Positions 10,111 to 18,035 of a DNA stretch of 64,000 nt are shown here, piece by piece. A program made the position numbers and the translations under genes. The notes beneath the pieces are model-generated. The model searched no databases, was not told the origin of the DNA, and was given only the letters and a program-made list of their open reading frames with translations. This DNA comes from Hyphomicrobiales bacterium. Lineage in GTDB: Bacteria > Pseudomonadota > Alphaproteobacteria > Rhizobiales > Rhizobiaceae. Every line of letters begins with the position of its first letter. Position 1 is the stretch's first letter. The stretch is taken from assembly GCA_900469615.1 (NCBI GenBank), contig UBYA01000024.1:1-64000 (forward strand), written 5' to 3'.

Positions 10111-10259
10111 CTGGTAAAGAAGCAAGGCGGAGACTTGCCGATGGGTCGGACCACGGCTTTGATTATGCTAAGGAATGCGAAGCAATTGTCAGTGTTGCGC
10201 TATCGGTAGCGTATGGGCAGGGGAAGGTTTAAGGAATTGGCGGCCAGTTCTTCGCGAAT

Positions 10260-11882
10260 TTGGAAAACGCTGCGGCAGGCAGCCGGCATTTGGATGGCGC
10301 GAACTTGAAGCTGCATGATTTTCCAATTCTTCTGACGCTCGCCTGCTTCGCGTTCTCCTGCGTCATCGTGTTTCTGACCGATCCTTTTGCGATGCCGGCG
10401 GCTGTCAATGCGCAGAATCGTGCGGAACGAAGCTGGTGGCGCCTGGCCTATGACTGCGCAGTGCGAATTCCGGTCATCGCATTGATCTACGCCGCCTTCT
10501 TCGCGATTTCCTGGCGTCCGATCTACAGCACGCAGGCGGTCATCAGTTTCTTTGTCATCTTCACGGGGATTTCGAGGGCGAAATTCGAGTTTATTCGCGA
10601 GCCACTGGTATTTTCCGACATTGCCCTCGTGGTCGATGTCTTCAAATATAAAGAGATTTTCTACGCGACATCGCTGAACATCTTTTTCTGGGCAATCGCC
10701 GTCGCTTACGTATTCGGCATCAGCGGCCTTTACATGTATCTGGAGCCATCGGTTCTTCCGGCTTCAAACGGCTTGTTTTGGGTGCTTCTGGGCCTGCTTC
10801 TCGCCTTTGCGCCATGGCTTGCGCTTTTCAGCCGGATCGTCAGCGAACCGGTCTGCCGTTTCACCCAGAAGTTCCTGGGCAAGGTCGACGTCAAGATAGA
10901 TACCGTGCGGTTCGGCACCTTCGCCTCCGTCGTGTTTCACTTCGTCATCTGGGTTGGCGTCAGGCGCGAGGCGATCGTTTCGGAACTGTCCGGGCGCTTC
11001 ATGTCGGCGCTTCAGGAACTGTGGGAGCATGGCGACGACGAACCGCTCATCGTCATCTGGCAATCCGAATCCTTCATCGACCTCAGGCACTTCGGGGTCA
11101 AGAACATCAAGCTTCCCAATCTCGACCGCCTGCGTGAGCAGGCCGCGCAATGGGGCCGCATGACCAGCGTCTTCGAGGGCGGCTATACGCTGCGGACCGA
11201 ATTTGCGGTGTTGAGCGGCTTGCTGCCCGAGAATGTGCACATCGACGCCAGCTATCCCTATCTGCGCGCCAGTCACTACAAGGACGTCGTCTGGCCGGCG
11301 CGGCTCAAGAAGGCCGGCTGGAATACGCAGTTCATTCACCCTTACGACAAGACCTTTTTCCTGCGTCACAAGGCATTGCCGCAGCTCGGATTCGACCGGA
11401 TGATGATGCTGGACGAGTTCGATCACAATCCCGAGCGCGACGGCCCGTACGTCAGCGACCTGTCGCTGACGAAGAGCGTGATTCGGACGATCGACGACGA
11501 TGGCACGAGCAAGAATTTCGTCTTTGTCGCCTCCATGGCGAATCATGGACCGTGGGAGCCGGGCCGTTGCGGCGATCTGGTCAATCCGGTGGATATATAC
11601 GGCGAGCTGTTGATGCGCGCCGATCATGCGCTCGGCAATCTGGCCCATCACCTCGACAAGCTGGATCGCCCGGTATGGCTGCTTTTTTACGGCGATCACG
11701 CGCCCTTGCTGAAGGCTTTTGCCGATCCGTTCCCGGATCCGCGAACGGATTATGTCATCGTTCCCCTTGGCCGCGCGCGGGCTCATTCTCAAAAGCCGGA
11801 GCCGGCCCAGGAAGAGGCTCCCTGGAACCTGATCGGGACATTGCTGCGCTATGCGGGCCTCAGCACCGAGGTTCCGGAATAA
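10260..11882 (+). CDS. rkpI: RkpI-like membrane phosphotransferase/sulfatase (LtaS-type)
   Basis: 540 residues. About five hydrophobic segments in the first 240 residues are followed by an alkaline-phosphatase/sulfatase fold facing the periplasm. Motifs fit the lipoteichoic-acid-synthase/OpgB group: GGYTLRTEF with probable nucleophile Thr310, MANHGPW, and FYGDHAP with metal ligands. In S. meliloti the homologue is required for K-antigen/LPS processing; addition of a phosphoglycerol or similar group to lipid or glycan is the family chemistry. The start is uncertain: the frame opens after TAA at 10230, and the first usable codon is TTG at 10260 without a good Shine-Dalgarno sequence (AAGGA at 10231 is far). 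About 150 non-coding bases separate it from rkpH. Confidence 0.85.
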   Translation: MENAAAGSRHLDGANLKLHDFPILLTLACFAFSCVIVFLTDPFAMPAAVNAQNRAERSWWRLAYDCAVRIPVIALIYAAFFAISWRPIYSTQAVISFFVIFTGISRAKFEFIREPLVFSDIALVVDVFKYKEIFYATSLNIFFWAIAVAYVFGISGLYMYLEPSVLPASNGLFWVLLGLLLAFAPWLALFSRIVSEPVCRFTQKFLGKVDVKIDTVRFGTFASVVFHFVIWVGVRREAIVSELSGRFMSALQELWEHGDDEPLIVIWQSESFIDLRHFGVKNIKLPNLDRLREQAAQWGRMTSVFEGGYTLRTEFAVLSGLLPENVHIDASYPYLRASHYKDVVWPARLKKAGWNTQFIHPYDKTFFLRHKALPQLGFDRMMMLDEFDHNPERDGPYVSDLSLTKSVIRTIDDDGTSKNFVFVASMANHGPWEPGRCGDLVNPVDIYGELLMRADHALGNLAHHLDKLDRPVWLLFYGDHAPLLKAFADPFPDPRTDYVIVPLGRARAHSQKPEPAQEEAPWNLIGTLLRYAGLSTEVPE

Positions 11883-13174
11883 TGGCCACCGGGGAAGGGA
11901 CCGTTTCCCCGCGTGTATTCCTGTTTCTGCAGGGGCCGTCCTCACCGCTGTTCGCCGAGATCGCCAGAAAGCTGGAAGTGGCCGGCGGCCGCTGCATCCG
12001 CATCAATCTGAACGCCGGGGATCGGATTTCGTGGCGCCGCCCCAATGCCTTCAACTATCGCGGCGATTTCGACGGCTGGCGTGCCTACGTCCGGCGTCTG
12101 ATCGAGGTCGAGGGTACGACCGACATGATTCTGCATGGCGAGGAACGCCCCTATCATCGCGTCGCCATCGAGGAGGCGCATCGGGCCGGCGTGCGCGTCA
12201 ACGTCGTGGAGATGGGATATTTACGGCCGGACTGGGTAACGCTCGAGCGCGACGGCCTGTCCTCCAACTCCCATTTTCCGGTGGATGCCGCCCATATCCT
12301 CGAAGCCGCGTCCGATCTGCCCGAGCCGGACTGGACGCGCCGCTTCAGCCAGACATTCCTTGCGGAAGCGCTTTACGATCTCGCCTACTATCTTCCAACC
12401 GTTTTCCTGGGATTTCTGTATCCGGGATACAGGCGGCACGGGCTCTATCATCCGCTGATGGAATATGCCGGGTGGCTGAGGAGACTTCCCTCAAGTGGCA
12501 GGCGGGTGCGTGAAGCCGAAAGCGTGACTGAGGATCTAATTGCCGGCGGCGAGCGATTCTTCGTTTATCCGCTGCAGCTTCAGACCGATTTTCAGCTTCG
12601 GGCGCATTCTCCCTTTCGTCAGCAGCAGGATGCCATCAGGCTGATTCTCAGGTCCTTTGCCGAAAATGCCGATCCGCACACGCATCTCGTTCTCAAATTG
12701 CATCCGCTGGATAACGGGCTCGTGGACTGGAGGGCCTATGTCGATCGTATCGCTGCTGCGTGCGGACTGTCTTTTCGCGTCCATTTCATAGACGGCGGCA
12801 ATCTGGACCGGTTGATCGCCGCCAGCCAGGGCATGGTGACGGTCAATTCGACAGCCGCGCTTTCGGCGCTGCAGGCCGGAAAGCCGGTCAAGGCGCTCGG
12901 AGCCGCGATCTACGATATCGAAGGCCTGAGCGACCGGCGCGCCTTGGATCTCTTCTGGTCGGATCCGATGCCGCCATCGCCGAAGCTTCGCGATGCGTTC
13001 TTCCGCTTGCTCGCCGCGGCCGTGCAGGTGCGCGGCAATTTCTGTTCCGGGGAGGGGGCTGCTGCCGCGGCCGCGCAGATCGCCGAAAGAGTGCTGTCGT
13101 GCACGGTCAATCTGCCGGGCGCCTATATCGATTCGCCGCCCCGGCAGCGGCCGTTGAAGATCGAGGTGCCATGA
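11882..13174 (+). CDS. rkpJ: RkpJ, KpsS-like capsule polysaccharide Kdo transferase/export protein
   Basis: 430 residues, starting at the ATG that overlaps the rkpI stop (TAATG). The frame is open further upstream but that part lies inside rkpI. Motifs match the KpsS/KpsC capsule family: FLFLQGPSSPLF near the N-terminus, HGEERPYHR, EMGYLRPDWVTLERDG, KLHPLDNG and TVNSTAALSAL. E. coli KpsS adds Kdo to the lipid acceptor that carries group 2 capsules, so RkpJ probably builds the lipid-Kdo linker in the cytoplasm before export. This agrees with neighbours that make an unusual lipid. A 23-codon open frame overlaps its stop (ATG at 13171) but has no other support. Confidence 0.88.
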   Translation: MATGEGTVSPRVFLFLQGPSSPLFAEIARKLEVAGGRCIRINLNAGDRISWRRPNAFNYRGDFDGWRAYVRRLIEVEGTTDMILHGEERPYHRVAIEEAHRAGVRVNVVEMGYLRPDWVTLERDGLSSNSHFPVDAAHILEAASDLPEPDWTRRFSQTFLAEALYDLAYYLPTVFLGFLYPGYRRHGLYHPLMEYAGWLRRLPSSGRRVREAESVTEDLIAGGERFFVYPLQLQTDFQLRAHSPFRQQQDAIRLILRSFAENADPHTHLVLKLHPLDNGLVDWRAYVDRIAAACGLSFRVHFIDGGNLDRLIAASQGMVTVNSTAALSALQAGKPVKALGAAIYDIEGLSDRRALDLFWSDPMPPSPKLRDAFFRLLAAAVQVRGNFCSGEGAAAAAAQIAERVLSCTVNLPGAYIDSPPRQRPLKIEVP

Positions 13175-13344
13175 GCCAGATATGGGAGATAATTCACTCT
13201 TTGCGGCTGGCAGCTGTCAATTTGCAAGGCTACCGGCCCTGAAATTGACAATACGACTTCTTACATGTGGATTGGTATCAGATCTCGGGCGGTGATTCGC
13301 CGTTAACAAGAGATGTGCATAACGGTTTGCTGGGGGCAAACACC

Positions 13345-13458
13345 ATGGATGACAGCAGAATGGAAAGATTCATGTTGAAGGAGCTGCTGATGATCATCGC
13401 GGCTCTCGTGCTTGTTTCCGGAGTGCTTTTGACCGTCGTTATCTTCGGTAACTACTGA
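13345..13458 (+). CDS. small single-pass membrane protein, unknown
   Basis: 37 residues from ATG 13345, preceded by GGGGG at 13332-13336. A charged N-terminal stretch (MDDSRMERFMLKE) is followed by one strongly hydrophobic segment of about 20 residues ending in FGNY. The frame is open a little further upstream, but that part looks non-coding. No family recognised. It stands alone between the rkp block and the tRNA genes, convergent with tRNA-Val. Confidence 0.4.
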   Translation: MDDSRMERFMLKELLMIIAALVLVSGVLLTVVIFGNY

Positions 13459-13534
13459 ACGGCGCATGATCGCGCATCAAGAATGCTTTCACGCAGTCTT
13501 GATCTATCCAACAGACATTTCGATTCTGGAAGAG

Positions 13535-13610
13535 TGGTGGGCGATGAGAGACTCGAACTCCCGACATCCTCGGTGTAAACGAGGCGCTCTACCAACTGAG
13601 CTAATCGCCC
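13535..13610 (-). tRNA. tRNA-Val (anticodon TAC)
   Basis: A 76-base cloverleaf on the minus strand beginning GGGCGATTAGCTCAG and ending with encoded CCA. The anticodon stem CCTCG/CGAGG encloses the loop TTTACAC, giving anticodon TAC. The T-arm contains GTTCGAGTC. Confidence 0.95.
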
Positions 13611-13653
13611 TTCAGCGAAGCGGGTCATTTGGCCCGCCGCATTCGGTGGCCGT

Positions 13654-13682
13654 GATCTATGCGGAACGAGGAAAAACCGCAA
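13654..13682 (-). promoter_or_regulatory. probable sigma-70 promoter of tRNA-Val
   Basis: On the minus strand TTGCGG (13677-13682) and TAGATC (13654-13659) are separated by 17 bases, and the -10 lies about 43 bases before the tRNA. The -35 is a partial match, so this is a moderate call. Confidence 0.4.
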
Positions 13683-13906
13683 GAGTGTTTGTGAAGATTT
13701 TTTGATTTTTTTGATTTTTGCGACTTCGCGGTCGTGCTCATCCACAATTGAGCGGCCCGCCCGCAGCCGGCCATCCCTGTGCATACGAAGGCCGAGTGAA
13801 ATGCATGAGGCGGGAACCTGCCATGCCAAATCGCGGGAGCGGAAATTTGCGGGTCCGCTTGTCCAAAACAATTCGCACTCTGTCATCGATTTGTATTCAA
13901 ACCTGC

Positions 13907-13935
13907 TTGACACCCAAACACGAACCCCGTAGTTA
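13907..13935 (+). promoter_or_regulatory. sigma-70 promoter of the tRNA-Asp pair
   Basis: A consensus TTGACA (13907-13912), a 17-base spacer and TAGTTA (13930-13935), about 68 bases upstream of the first tRNA-Asp. The C before TTGACA matches the rhizobial housekeeping -35 (CTTGAC). Confidence 0.65.
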
Positions 13936-14002
13936 GCCGCTCATCGAACGGCGAGGGCCGCTTTGATGGGTGCGCAAGCATCCGGACTGCTTGAAATGAA
14001 AT

Positions 14003-14079
14003 GCGGGTGTAGCTCAGTCGGTTAGAGTGCCGGCCTGTCACGCCGGAGGTCGCGGGTTCGAGCCCCGTCACTCGCGCCA
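14003..14079 (+). tRNA. tRNA-Asp (anticodon GTC), copy 1
   Basis: A 77-base cloverleaf GCGGGTGTAGCTCAG...CTCGCGCCA with anticodon loop CTGTCAC, giving GTC; CCA is encoded. It is identical to the copy at 14130-14206. The 50-base spacer between them contains a GGCC-GAAA-GGCC hairpin (14109-14120), a possible processing or pausing element. Confidence 0.96.
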
Positions 14080-14129
14080 TTTCAAGGAAAGTTCCGGTTC
14101 TGGCGCCCGGCCGAAAGGCCAAGCAATGC

Positions 14130-14206
14130 GCGGGTGTAGCTCAGTCGGTTAGAGTGCCGGCCTGTCACGCCGGAGGTCGCGGGTTCGAGCCCCGTCACTC
14201 GCGCCA
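14130..14206 (+). tRNA. tRNA-Asp (anticodon GTC), copy 2
   Basis: Identical in all 77 bases to the first copy and presumably cotranscribed from the promoter at 13907. No clear terminator follows; the next gene on this strand is nuoA, 258 bases on. Confidence 0.96.
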
Positions 14207-14464
14207 CTCTTCCCAAACCATTACAATCAAACATCAATTTGCTGCGATTGCGAAGTAGCCTTTTTGCGATTGCGCCCATTTGTCGCGATGCCGTCGCAAC
14301 ACATTGATAAATCCCGCTCGGTAGTACGCTAACGGACCGATTCAAAAGGCTTGCGCGCGCGCTCCGGCTGCGCTAACCACGGCTTTGTTGCAACGCTCTT
14401 TCGCTTGCTGGGCATTTGCTCAAAAGCGCCCGCCCGGCGCTCACCGCAAGCAGGGATGGACATG

Positions 14465-14830
14465 ATGACTGGACTGCTCAGTTCCTATATTCCGATAGCG
14501 ATTTTCATTGGTATTGCCTTGGTGATTGGCCTGGCGCTGTTGATCACGCCGTTCGCCGTCGCCTTCAAGGCACCTGACTCGGAAAAGCTCTCGGCCTATG
14601 AATGCGGCTTCAATGCATTCGATGACGCCCGCATGAAGTTCGATATCCGTTTCTACCTGGTATCGATTCTCTTCATCATCTTCGACCTGGAAGTCGCCTT
14701 CCTCTTTCCCTGGGCCGTGTCGTTCGGTGCGATCGGCTGGTTCGGGTTCTGGTCGATGATGGTATTCCTCGCGGTGCTGACCATCGGCTTTATCTATGAA
14801 TGGAAGAAGGGAGCCCTGGAATGGGAGTAG
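14465..14830 (+). CDS. nuoA: NADH-quinone oxidoreductase subunit A
   Basis: 121 residues, the usual rhizobial length. A small membrane subunit of complex I with three transmembrane helices; the loop after the first carries KLSAYECGF, the conserved Cys-containing stretch near the quinone site, and the second helix is preceded by RFYLVSILFIIFDLEVAF. ATG codons at 14456, 14462 and 14465 are all possible; 14465 gives the family N-terminus MTGLLSSYIP, with AGGGA upstream. The nuo operon starts here, with a 10-base overlap into nuoB. Confidence 0.95.
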   Translation: MTGLLSSYIPIAIFIGIALVIGLALLITPFAVAFKAPDSEKLSAYECGFNAFDDARMKFDIRFYLVSILFIIFDLEVAFLFPWAVSFGAIGWFGFWSMMVFLAVLTIGFIYEWKKGALEWE

Positions 14831-15402
14831 CCCCAAGCAACACCACGCTCGTGGCGCCGCAGCCGAAGGGGATCATCGATCCCGCGACCGGCAGACCCGT
14901 CGGCAGCAACGATCCGTTCTTCGGCGAGATCAACAACGAACTCGCCGACAAGGGCTTTCTGGTCACCTCCACCGATGAGCTGATCAACTGGGCCCGCACC
15001 GGCTCCCTGATGTGGATGACCTTCGGTCTCGCCTGCTGCGCGGTCGAGATGATGCAGGTTTCCATGCCGCGCTACGACGTCGAGCGCTTCGGCTTTGCGC
15101 CGCGCGCTTCGCCGCGCCAGTCCGATGTCATGATCGTCGCCGGCACGCTGACCAACAAGATGGCGCCCGCTCTGCGCAAGGTCTACGACCAGATGCCCGA
15201 GCCGCGCTACGTCATCTCCATGGGCTCCTGCGCCAATGGCGGCGGTTACTATCACTATTCCTATTCCGTCGTGCGCGGATGCGACCGTGTCGTTCCCATC
15301 GACATTTATATCCCGGGCTGTCCTCCCACGGCAGAGGCGCTGCTTTACGGCGTGCTTCTGCTGCAGAAGAAGATCCGGCGCACCGGCACGATCGAACGGT
15401 AA
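14821..15402 (+). CDS. nuoB: NADH-quinone oxidoreductase subunit B
   Basis: 193 residues. Peripheral-arm subunit that holds the N2 [4Fe-4S] cluster, the last electron carrier before quinone. The four ligands are visible: adjacent Cys72 and Cys73 (GLACCAVEMM), Cys137 (GSCANGG) and Cys167 (PGCPPT). The start ATG at 14821 lies inside nuoA; a longer in-frame start within nuoA was rejected because it adds residues encoded by the nuoA tail. Confidence 0.96.
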   Translation: MGVAPSNTTLVAPQPKGIIDPATGRPVGSNDPFFGEINNELADKGFLVTSTDELINWARTGSLMWMTFGLACCAVEMMQVSMPRYDVERFGFAPRASPRQSDVMIVAGTLTNKMAPALRKVYDQMPEPRYVISMGSCANGGGYYHYSYSVVRGCDRVVPIDIYIPGCPPTAEALLYGVLLLQKKIRRTGTIER

Positions 15403-15420
15403 GGCAGGGGACAAGGTATC

Positions 15421-16023
15421 ATGAGTGAAGCCCTGAACGAGCTCGCCGCTTATCTCACGGAAGTTCGCAGCGCCCTGATCTCCTCGAGCGAGATCAACTA
15501 CGGCGAGCTGAACGTGACGACGACGGCCGAAAACGTTATTGCCCTGCTGACCTTCCTGCGTGACGATGCCAAGTGCGGTTTCGTCAACATAACGGACATT
15601 TGCGGTGTCGACTGGCCGCAGCGCGCCGAGCGTTTCGACGTCGTCTACCATCTCCTGTCGCCGAAAAAGAACATTCGCATCCGCGTCAAGGTTCCTGTCG
15701 GCGAAGATGAGGCCGTTCCGTCCGTTTGCGGCATCTATCCCGGCGCCGATTGGTTCGAGCGCGAAACCTGGGACATGTACGGCGTTCTCTTCACCGGACA
15801 CCCGGATCTGCGCCGTATCCTCACGGACTACGGTTTCGAAGGCCATCCGCTGCGCAAGGATTTCCCGACGACCGGTTTCGTCGAGGTTCGCTATGACGAC
15901 GCCGCCAAGCGCGTCGTTTACGAGCCTGTGGAACTGAAGCAGGAATTCCGCAATTTCGACTTCCTGTCGCCGTGGGAGGGCACTGACTACGTGCTTCCGG
16001 GCGACGAGAAGGCGAAACAGTAA
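15421..16023 (+). CDS. nuoC: NADH-quinone oxidoreductase subunit C
   Basis: 200 residues, the 30-kDa complex I subunit that packs against NuoD; here the two are separate genes, not a fused nuoCD. The signature ERETWDMYGV followed by GHPDLRRILTDYGFEGHPLRKDFP is complete. It starts 18 bases after nuoB. Its stop is followed directly by the inverted-repeat cassette carrying the four-helix-bundle gene, which interrupts the normally short nuoC-nuoD spacing. Confidence 0.96.
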   Translation: MSEALNELAAYLTEVRSALISSSEINYGELNVTTTAENVIALLTFLRDDAKCGFVNITDICGVDWPQRAERFDVVYHLLSPKKNIRIRVKVPVGEDEAVPSVCGIYPGADWFERETWDMYGVLFTGHPDLRRILTDYGFEGHPLRKDFPTTGFVEVRYDDAAKRVVYEPVELKQEFRNFDFLSPWEGTDYVLPGDEKAKQ

Positions 16024-16035
16024 GCTGAGGCAGTA

Positions 16036-16058
16036 GGCATTAGCCAATAGGCAATAGG
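16036..16058 (+). repeat. left terminal inverted repeat of the cassette
   Basis: GGCATTAGCCA followed by ATAGGCAATAGG. The first 11 bases pair perfectly with 16476-16486 and the rest with two mismatches to 16464-16475. Confidence 0.75.
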
Positions 16059-16113
16059 AGAATGGCAAACGGCAATTAATTCCTATCAGGACCTTACGGT
16101 ATGGCAGCGTGCC

Positions 16114-16449
16114 ATGGATCTTGCGGTTGAATGTTACTCTCTTACGAAGGAATTTCCGAAGGAAGAGATTTACGGCTTGGTCTCGCAGATAAGGCGCGCA
16201 TCTGTATCGATCGCTGCAAATATTGCGGAAGGTTATGGTCGGGAAGCCACGGGGGCTTACGTCCATCATCTGAAGATTGCACAAGGTTCGCTGAAGGAAT
16301 TAGAGACGCATCTGATACTTTCCACGCGGATAGGCATCGTTGCCATTGAGCAAGTGAGGCAGGCGATGTCCACGAGTGATGAAATTGGAAAGATGCTTCG
16401 ATCTCTCATGCGCCGATTGCAGGACGAGCGACCTGGATATGAAAGTTAA
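16114..16449 (+). CDS. four-helix-bundle protein (23S rRNA intervening-sequence family)
   Basis: 111 residues from the first ATG. SQIRRASVSIAANIAEGYGR, then helices ending in LKELETHL and a final amphipathic helix, are the hallmark of the small four-helix-bundle proteins first found in 23S rRNA intervening sequences; they pentamerise, and their function is unknown. Typical members begin with a Y-x-DL-x-VWQ-x-A motif. Here YQDLTVWQRAM is encoded just upstream of this ATG in the same open frame (open from 16051), yet no ATG, GTG or TTG lies there. An ATG at 16062 is one frame off and stops after five codons, so a one-base insertion near 16075 or a non-AUG start (ATT 16075) would explain it. The gene may be N-terminally damaged. 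Confidence 0.75.
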   Translation: MDLAVECYSLTKEFPKEEIYGLVSQIRRASVSIAANIAEGYGREATGAYVHHLKIAQGSLKELETHLILSTRIGIVAIEQVRQAMSTSDEIGKMLRSLMRRLQDERPGYES

Positions 16450-16463
16450 CGTTTACACTATTG

Positions 16464-16486
16464 CCTATTGCCCACTGGCTAATGCC
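16464..16486 (-). repeat. right terminal inverted repeat of the cassette
   Basis: Reverse complement of the left arm with two mismatches; TGGCTAATGCC (16476-16486) is the perfect 11-base core. It lies 24 bases before nuoD. Confidence 0.75.
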
Positions 16487-16509
16487 TGCAATAAGCGGAG
16501 CGCATTGCA

Positions 16510-17700
16510 ATGACAGAACATAACGTTCGCAACTTCAACATCAATTTCGGTCCGCAGCATCCGGCCGCGCACGGCGTTTTGCGTCTTGTGCTGGAACTGG
16601 ACGGCGAAATTGTGGAACGCGTCGATCCGCATATCGGCCTGCTGCATCGCGGCACGGAAAAGCTGATCGAAACGAAGACCTACCTCCAGGCCGTTCCTTA
16701 TTTCGATCGCCTCGACTACGTGGCGCCGATGAACCAGGAACATGCCTATGCGCTGGCCGTCGAAAAGCTGCTCGGCATCGACATCCCGATCCGCGGTCAG
16801 CTGATCCGCGTGCTCTACTCGGAAATCGGCCGTATCCTGTCGCACCTGCTCAACGTCACGACGCAGGCCATGGACGTCGGCGCGCTGACGCCGCCGCTCT
16901 GGGGCTTCGAAGAGCGCGAAAAGCTGATGGTGTTCTACGAGCGCGCCTCCGGCTCGCGCATGCACGCCGCTTACGTTCGTCCGGGCGGCGTTCACCAGGA
17001 CCTTCCCGAGAAGCTCGTGCAGGATATCGGCGACTGGTGCGATCCGTTCCTGAAGGCGCTCGACGATATCGACGACCTTCTGACCGGCAACCGCATCTTC
17101 AAGCAGCGTAACGTCGATATCGGCGTGGTTTCGCTGGAAGACTGTTGGGCCTGGGGCTTCTCCGGCGTCATGGTCCGCGGCTCCGGCGCTGCCTGGGACC
17201 TGCGCAAGGCGCAGCCCTACGAATGCTATGCCGATCTCGAATTCGACATCCCGATCGGCAAGAACGGCGATTGCTACGACCGTTACCTCATCCGCATGAT
17301 CGAAATGCGCGAGGCCGTCCGCATCATGAAGCAGTGCGTCAATCGCCTGCTGGGTGACGCAAGGACCGGGCCGGTTTCGTCGCTTGATGGCAAGGTCGTT
17401 CCGCCGAAGCGCGGCGAGATGAAGCGCTCGATGGAAGCGTTGATCCACCATTTCAAGCTCTATACCGAAGGCTATCACGTACCGGCCGGCGAGGTTTATG
17501 CGGCCGTCGAGGCGCCGAAGGGCGAGTTCGGCGTCTATCTCGTCTCGGACGGCTCCAACAAGCCTTACCGCTGCAAGATCCGTGCGCCGGGCTATGCGCA
17601 TCTGCAGGCCATGGATTTCATGTGCCGCGGCCATCAGCTCGCCGACGTGGCGGCGGTGCTCGGTTCGCTCGATATCGTGTTTGGTGAGGTGGATCGCTGA
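16510..17700 (+). CDS. nuoD: NADH-quinone oxidoreductase subunit D
   Basis: 396 residues, the 49-kDa subunit that forms most of the quinone-binding pocket with NuoB. Family motifs: NFGPQHPAAHGVLRL at the N-terminus, HIGLLHRGTEKL, and the C-terminal DIVFGEVDR ending typical of the family. The start ATG follows GGAG at 16497-16500. The stop overlaps the ATG of the next small gene (TGATG). Confidence 0.97.
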   Translation: MTEHNVRNFNINFGPQHPAAHGVLRLVLELDGEIVERVDPHIGLLHRGTEKLIETKTYLQAVPYFDRLDYVAPMNQEHAYALAVEKLLGIDIPIRGQLIRVLYSEIGRILSHLLNVTTQAMDVGALTPPLWGFEEREKLMVFYERASGSRMHAAYVRPGGVHQDLPEKLVQDIGDWCDPFLKALDDIDDLLTGNRIFKQRNVDIGVVSLEDCWAWGFSGVMVRGSGAAWDLRKAQPYECYADLEFDIPIGKNGDCYDRYLIRMIEMREAVRIMKQCVNRLLGDARTGPVSSLDGKVVPPKRGEMKRSMEALIHHFKLYTEGYHVPAGEVYAAVEAPKGEFGVYLVSDGSNKPYRCKIRAPGYAHLQAMDFMCRGHQLADVAAVLGSLDIVFGEVDR

Positions 17701-18020
17701 TGCGAGCCTGGCAGGTCGTCATTCCCGTGATCTTCGTCGCCTGCGGCGCTTCCGCGCAGCAGGCCGGCAAGACGCAGACACTGCCGAACATCACCACGCA
17801 GGGTTCGAATGCGATCGGCGCGAATTCTGCGAAGGGCGGAAATGAGGGTACGTCGGGCGGAGGGGATTCGACCATGGCCGACCTTCTTTCCCGCGGTTAT
17901 CAGATCAAGGCCGCTGTGCCGAACGGCGGCAAGTTTGTTGTGTTTATGCAGAAAGACCAGTCGGCCTATGCCTGCGAATTCTCGTCTCTGACGAATACGC
18001 GGTGTGGGTCCTTAAACTGA
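17700..18020 (+). CDS. small secreted protein within the nuo operon, unknown
   Basis: 106 residues. An N-terminal signal peptide (WQVVIPVIFVACGASAQQ, cleavage probably after ASA) is followed by a low-complexity Gly/Asn/Ser linker and a compact C-terminal domain with two Cys (YACEF, TRCGSL) that could form a disulfide in the periplasm. The ATG overlaps the nuoD TGA, so it is translationally coupled, and nuoE follows 15 bases later. I recognise no family or complex I role; the location suggests coexpression only. Confidence 0.7.
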   Translation: MRAWQVVIPVIFVACGASAQQAGKTQTLPNITTQGSNAIGANSAKGGNEGTSGGGDSTMADLLSRGYQIKAAVPNGGKFVVFMQKDQSAYACEFSSLTNTRCGSLN

Positions 18021-18035
18021 GATAAGGCGTGAAAG

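Larger units (their letters stand above)
13611..14002. other. intergenic region between divergent tRNA-Val and tRNA-Asp
   Basis: About 390 bases holding the two divergent tRNA promoters and a T-rich run near 13697-13722. No gene is seen. Confidence 0.5.
16036..16486 (+). mobile_element. inverted-repeat cassette carrying a four-helix-bundle gene, inserted in the nuo operon
   Basis: The 451-base unit between nuoC and nuoD is bounded by imperfect terminal inverted repeats. The left arm, 16036-16058, begins GGCATTAGCCA and continues into GGCAATAGG; the right arm, 16464-16486, is its reverse complement at 21 of 23 positions. The only gene inside encodes a protein of the 23S rRNA intervening-sequence type. 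In transcripts the arms would pair into a long helix closing off the insert, as in ribosomal intervening sequences. There is no transposase. That the unit moves is inferred from its arms, its odd position and its lower GC. Confidence 0.6.

Noticed and set aside
11150..11881. N-terminal extension of rkpJ
   Set aside because: The frame is open here but lies inside rkpI; the KpsS-like N-terminus begins at ATG 11882 overlapping the rkpI stop.
13883..14345. Minus-strand short frames over the tRNA-Asp genes
   Set aside because: They are translations of the antisense strand of identical tRNA genes, a well-known artefact.
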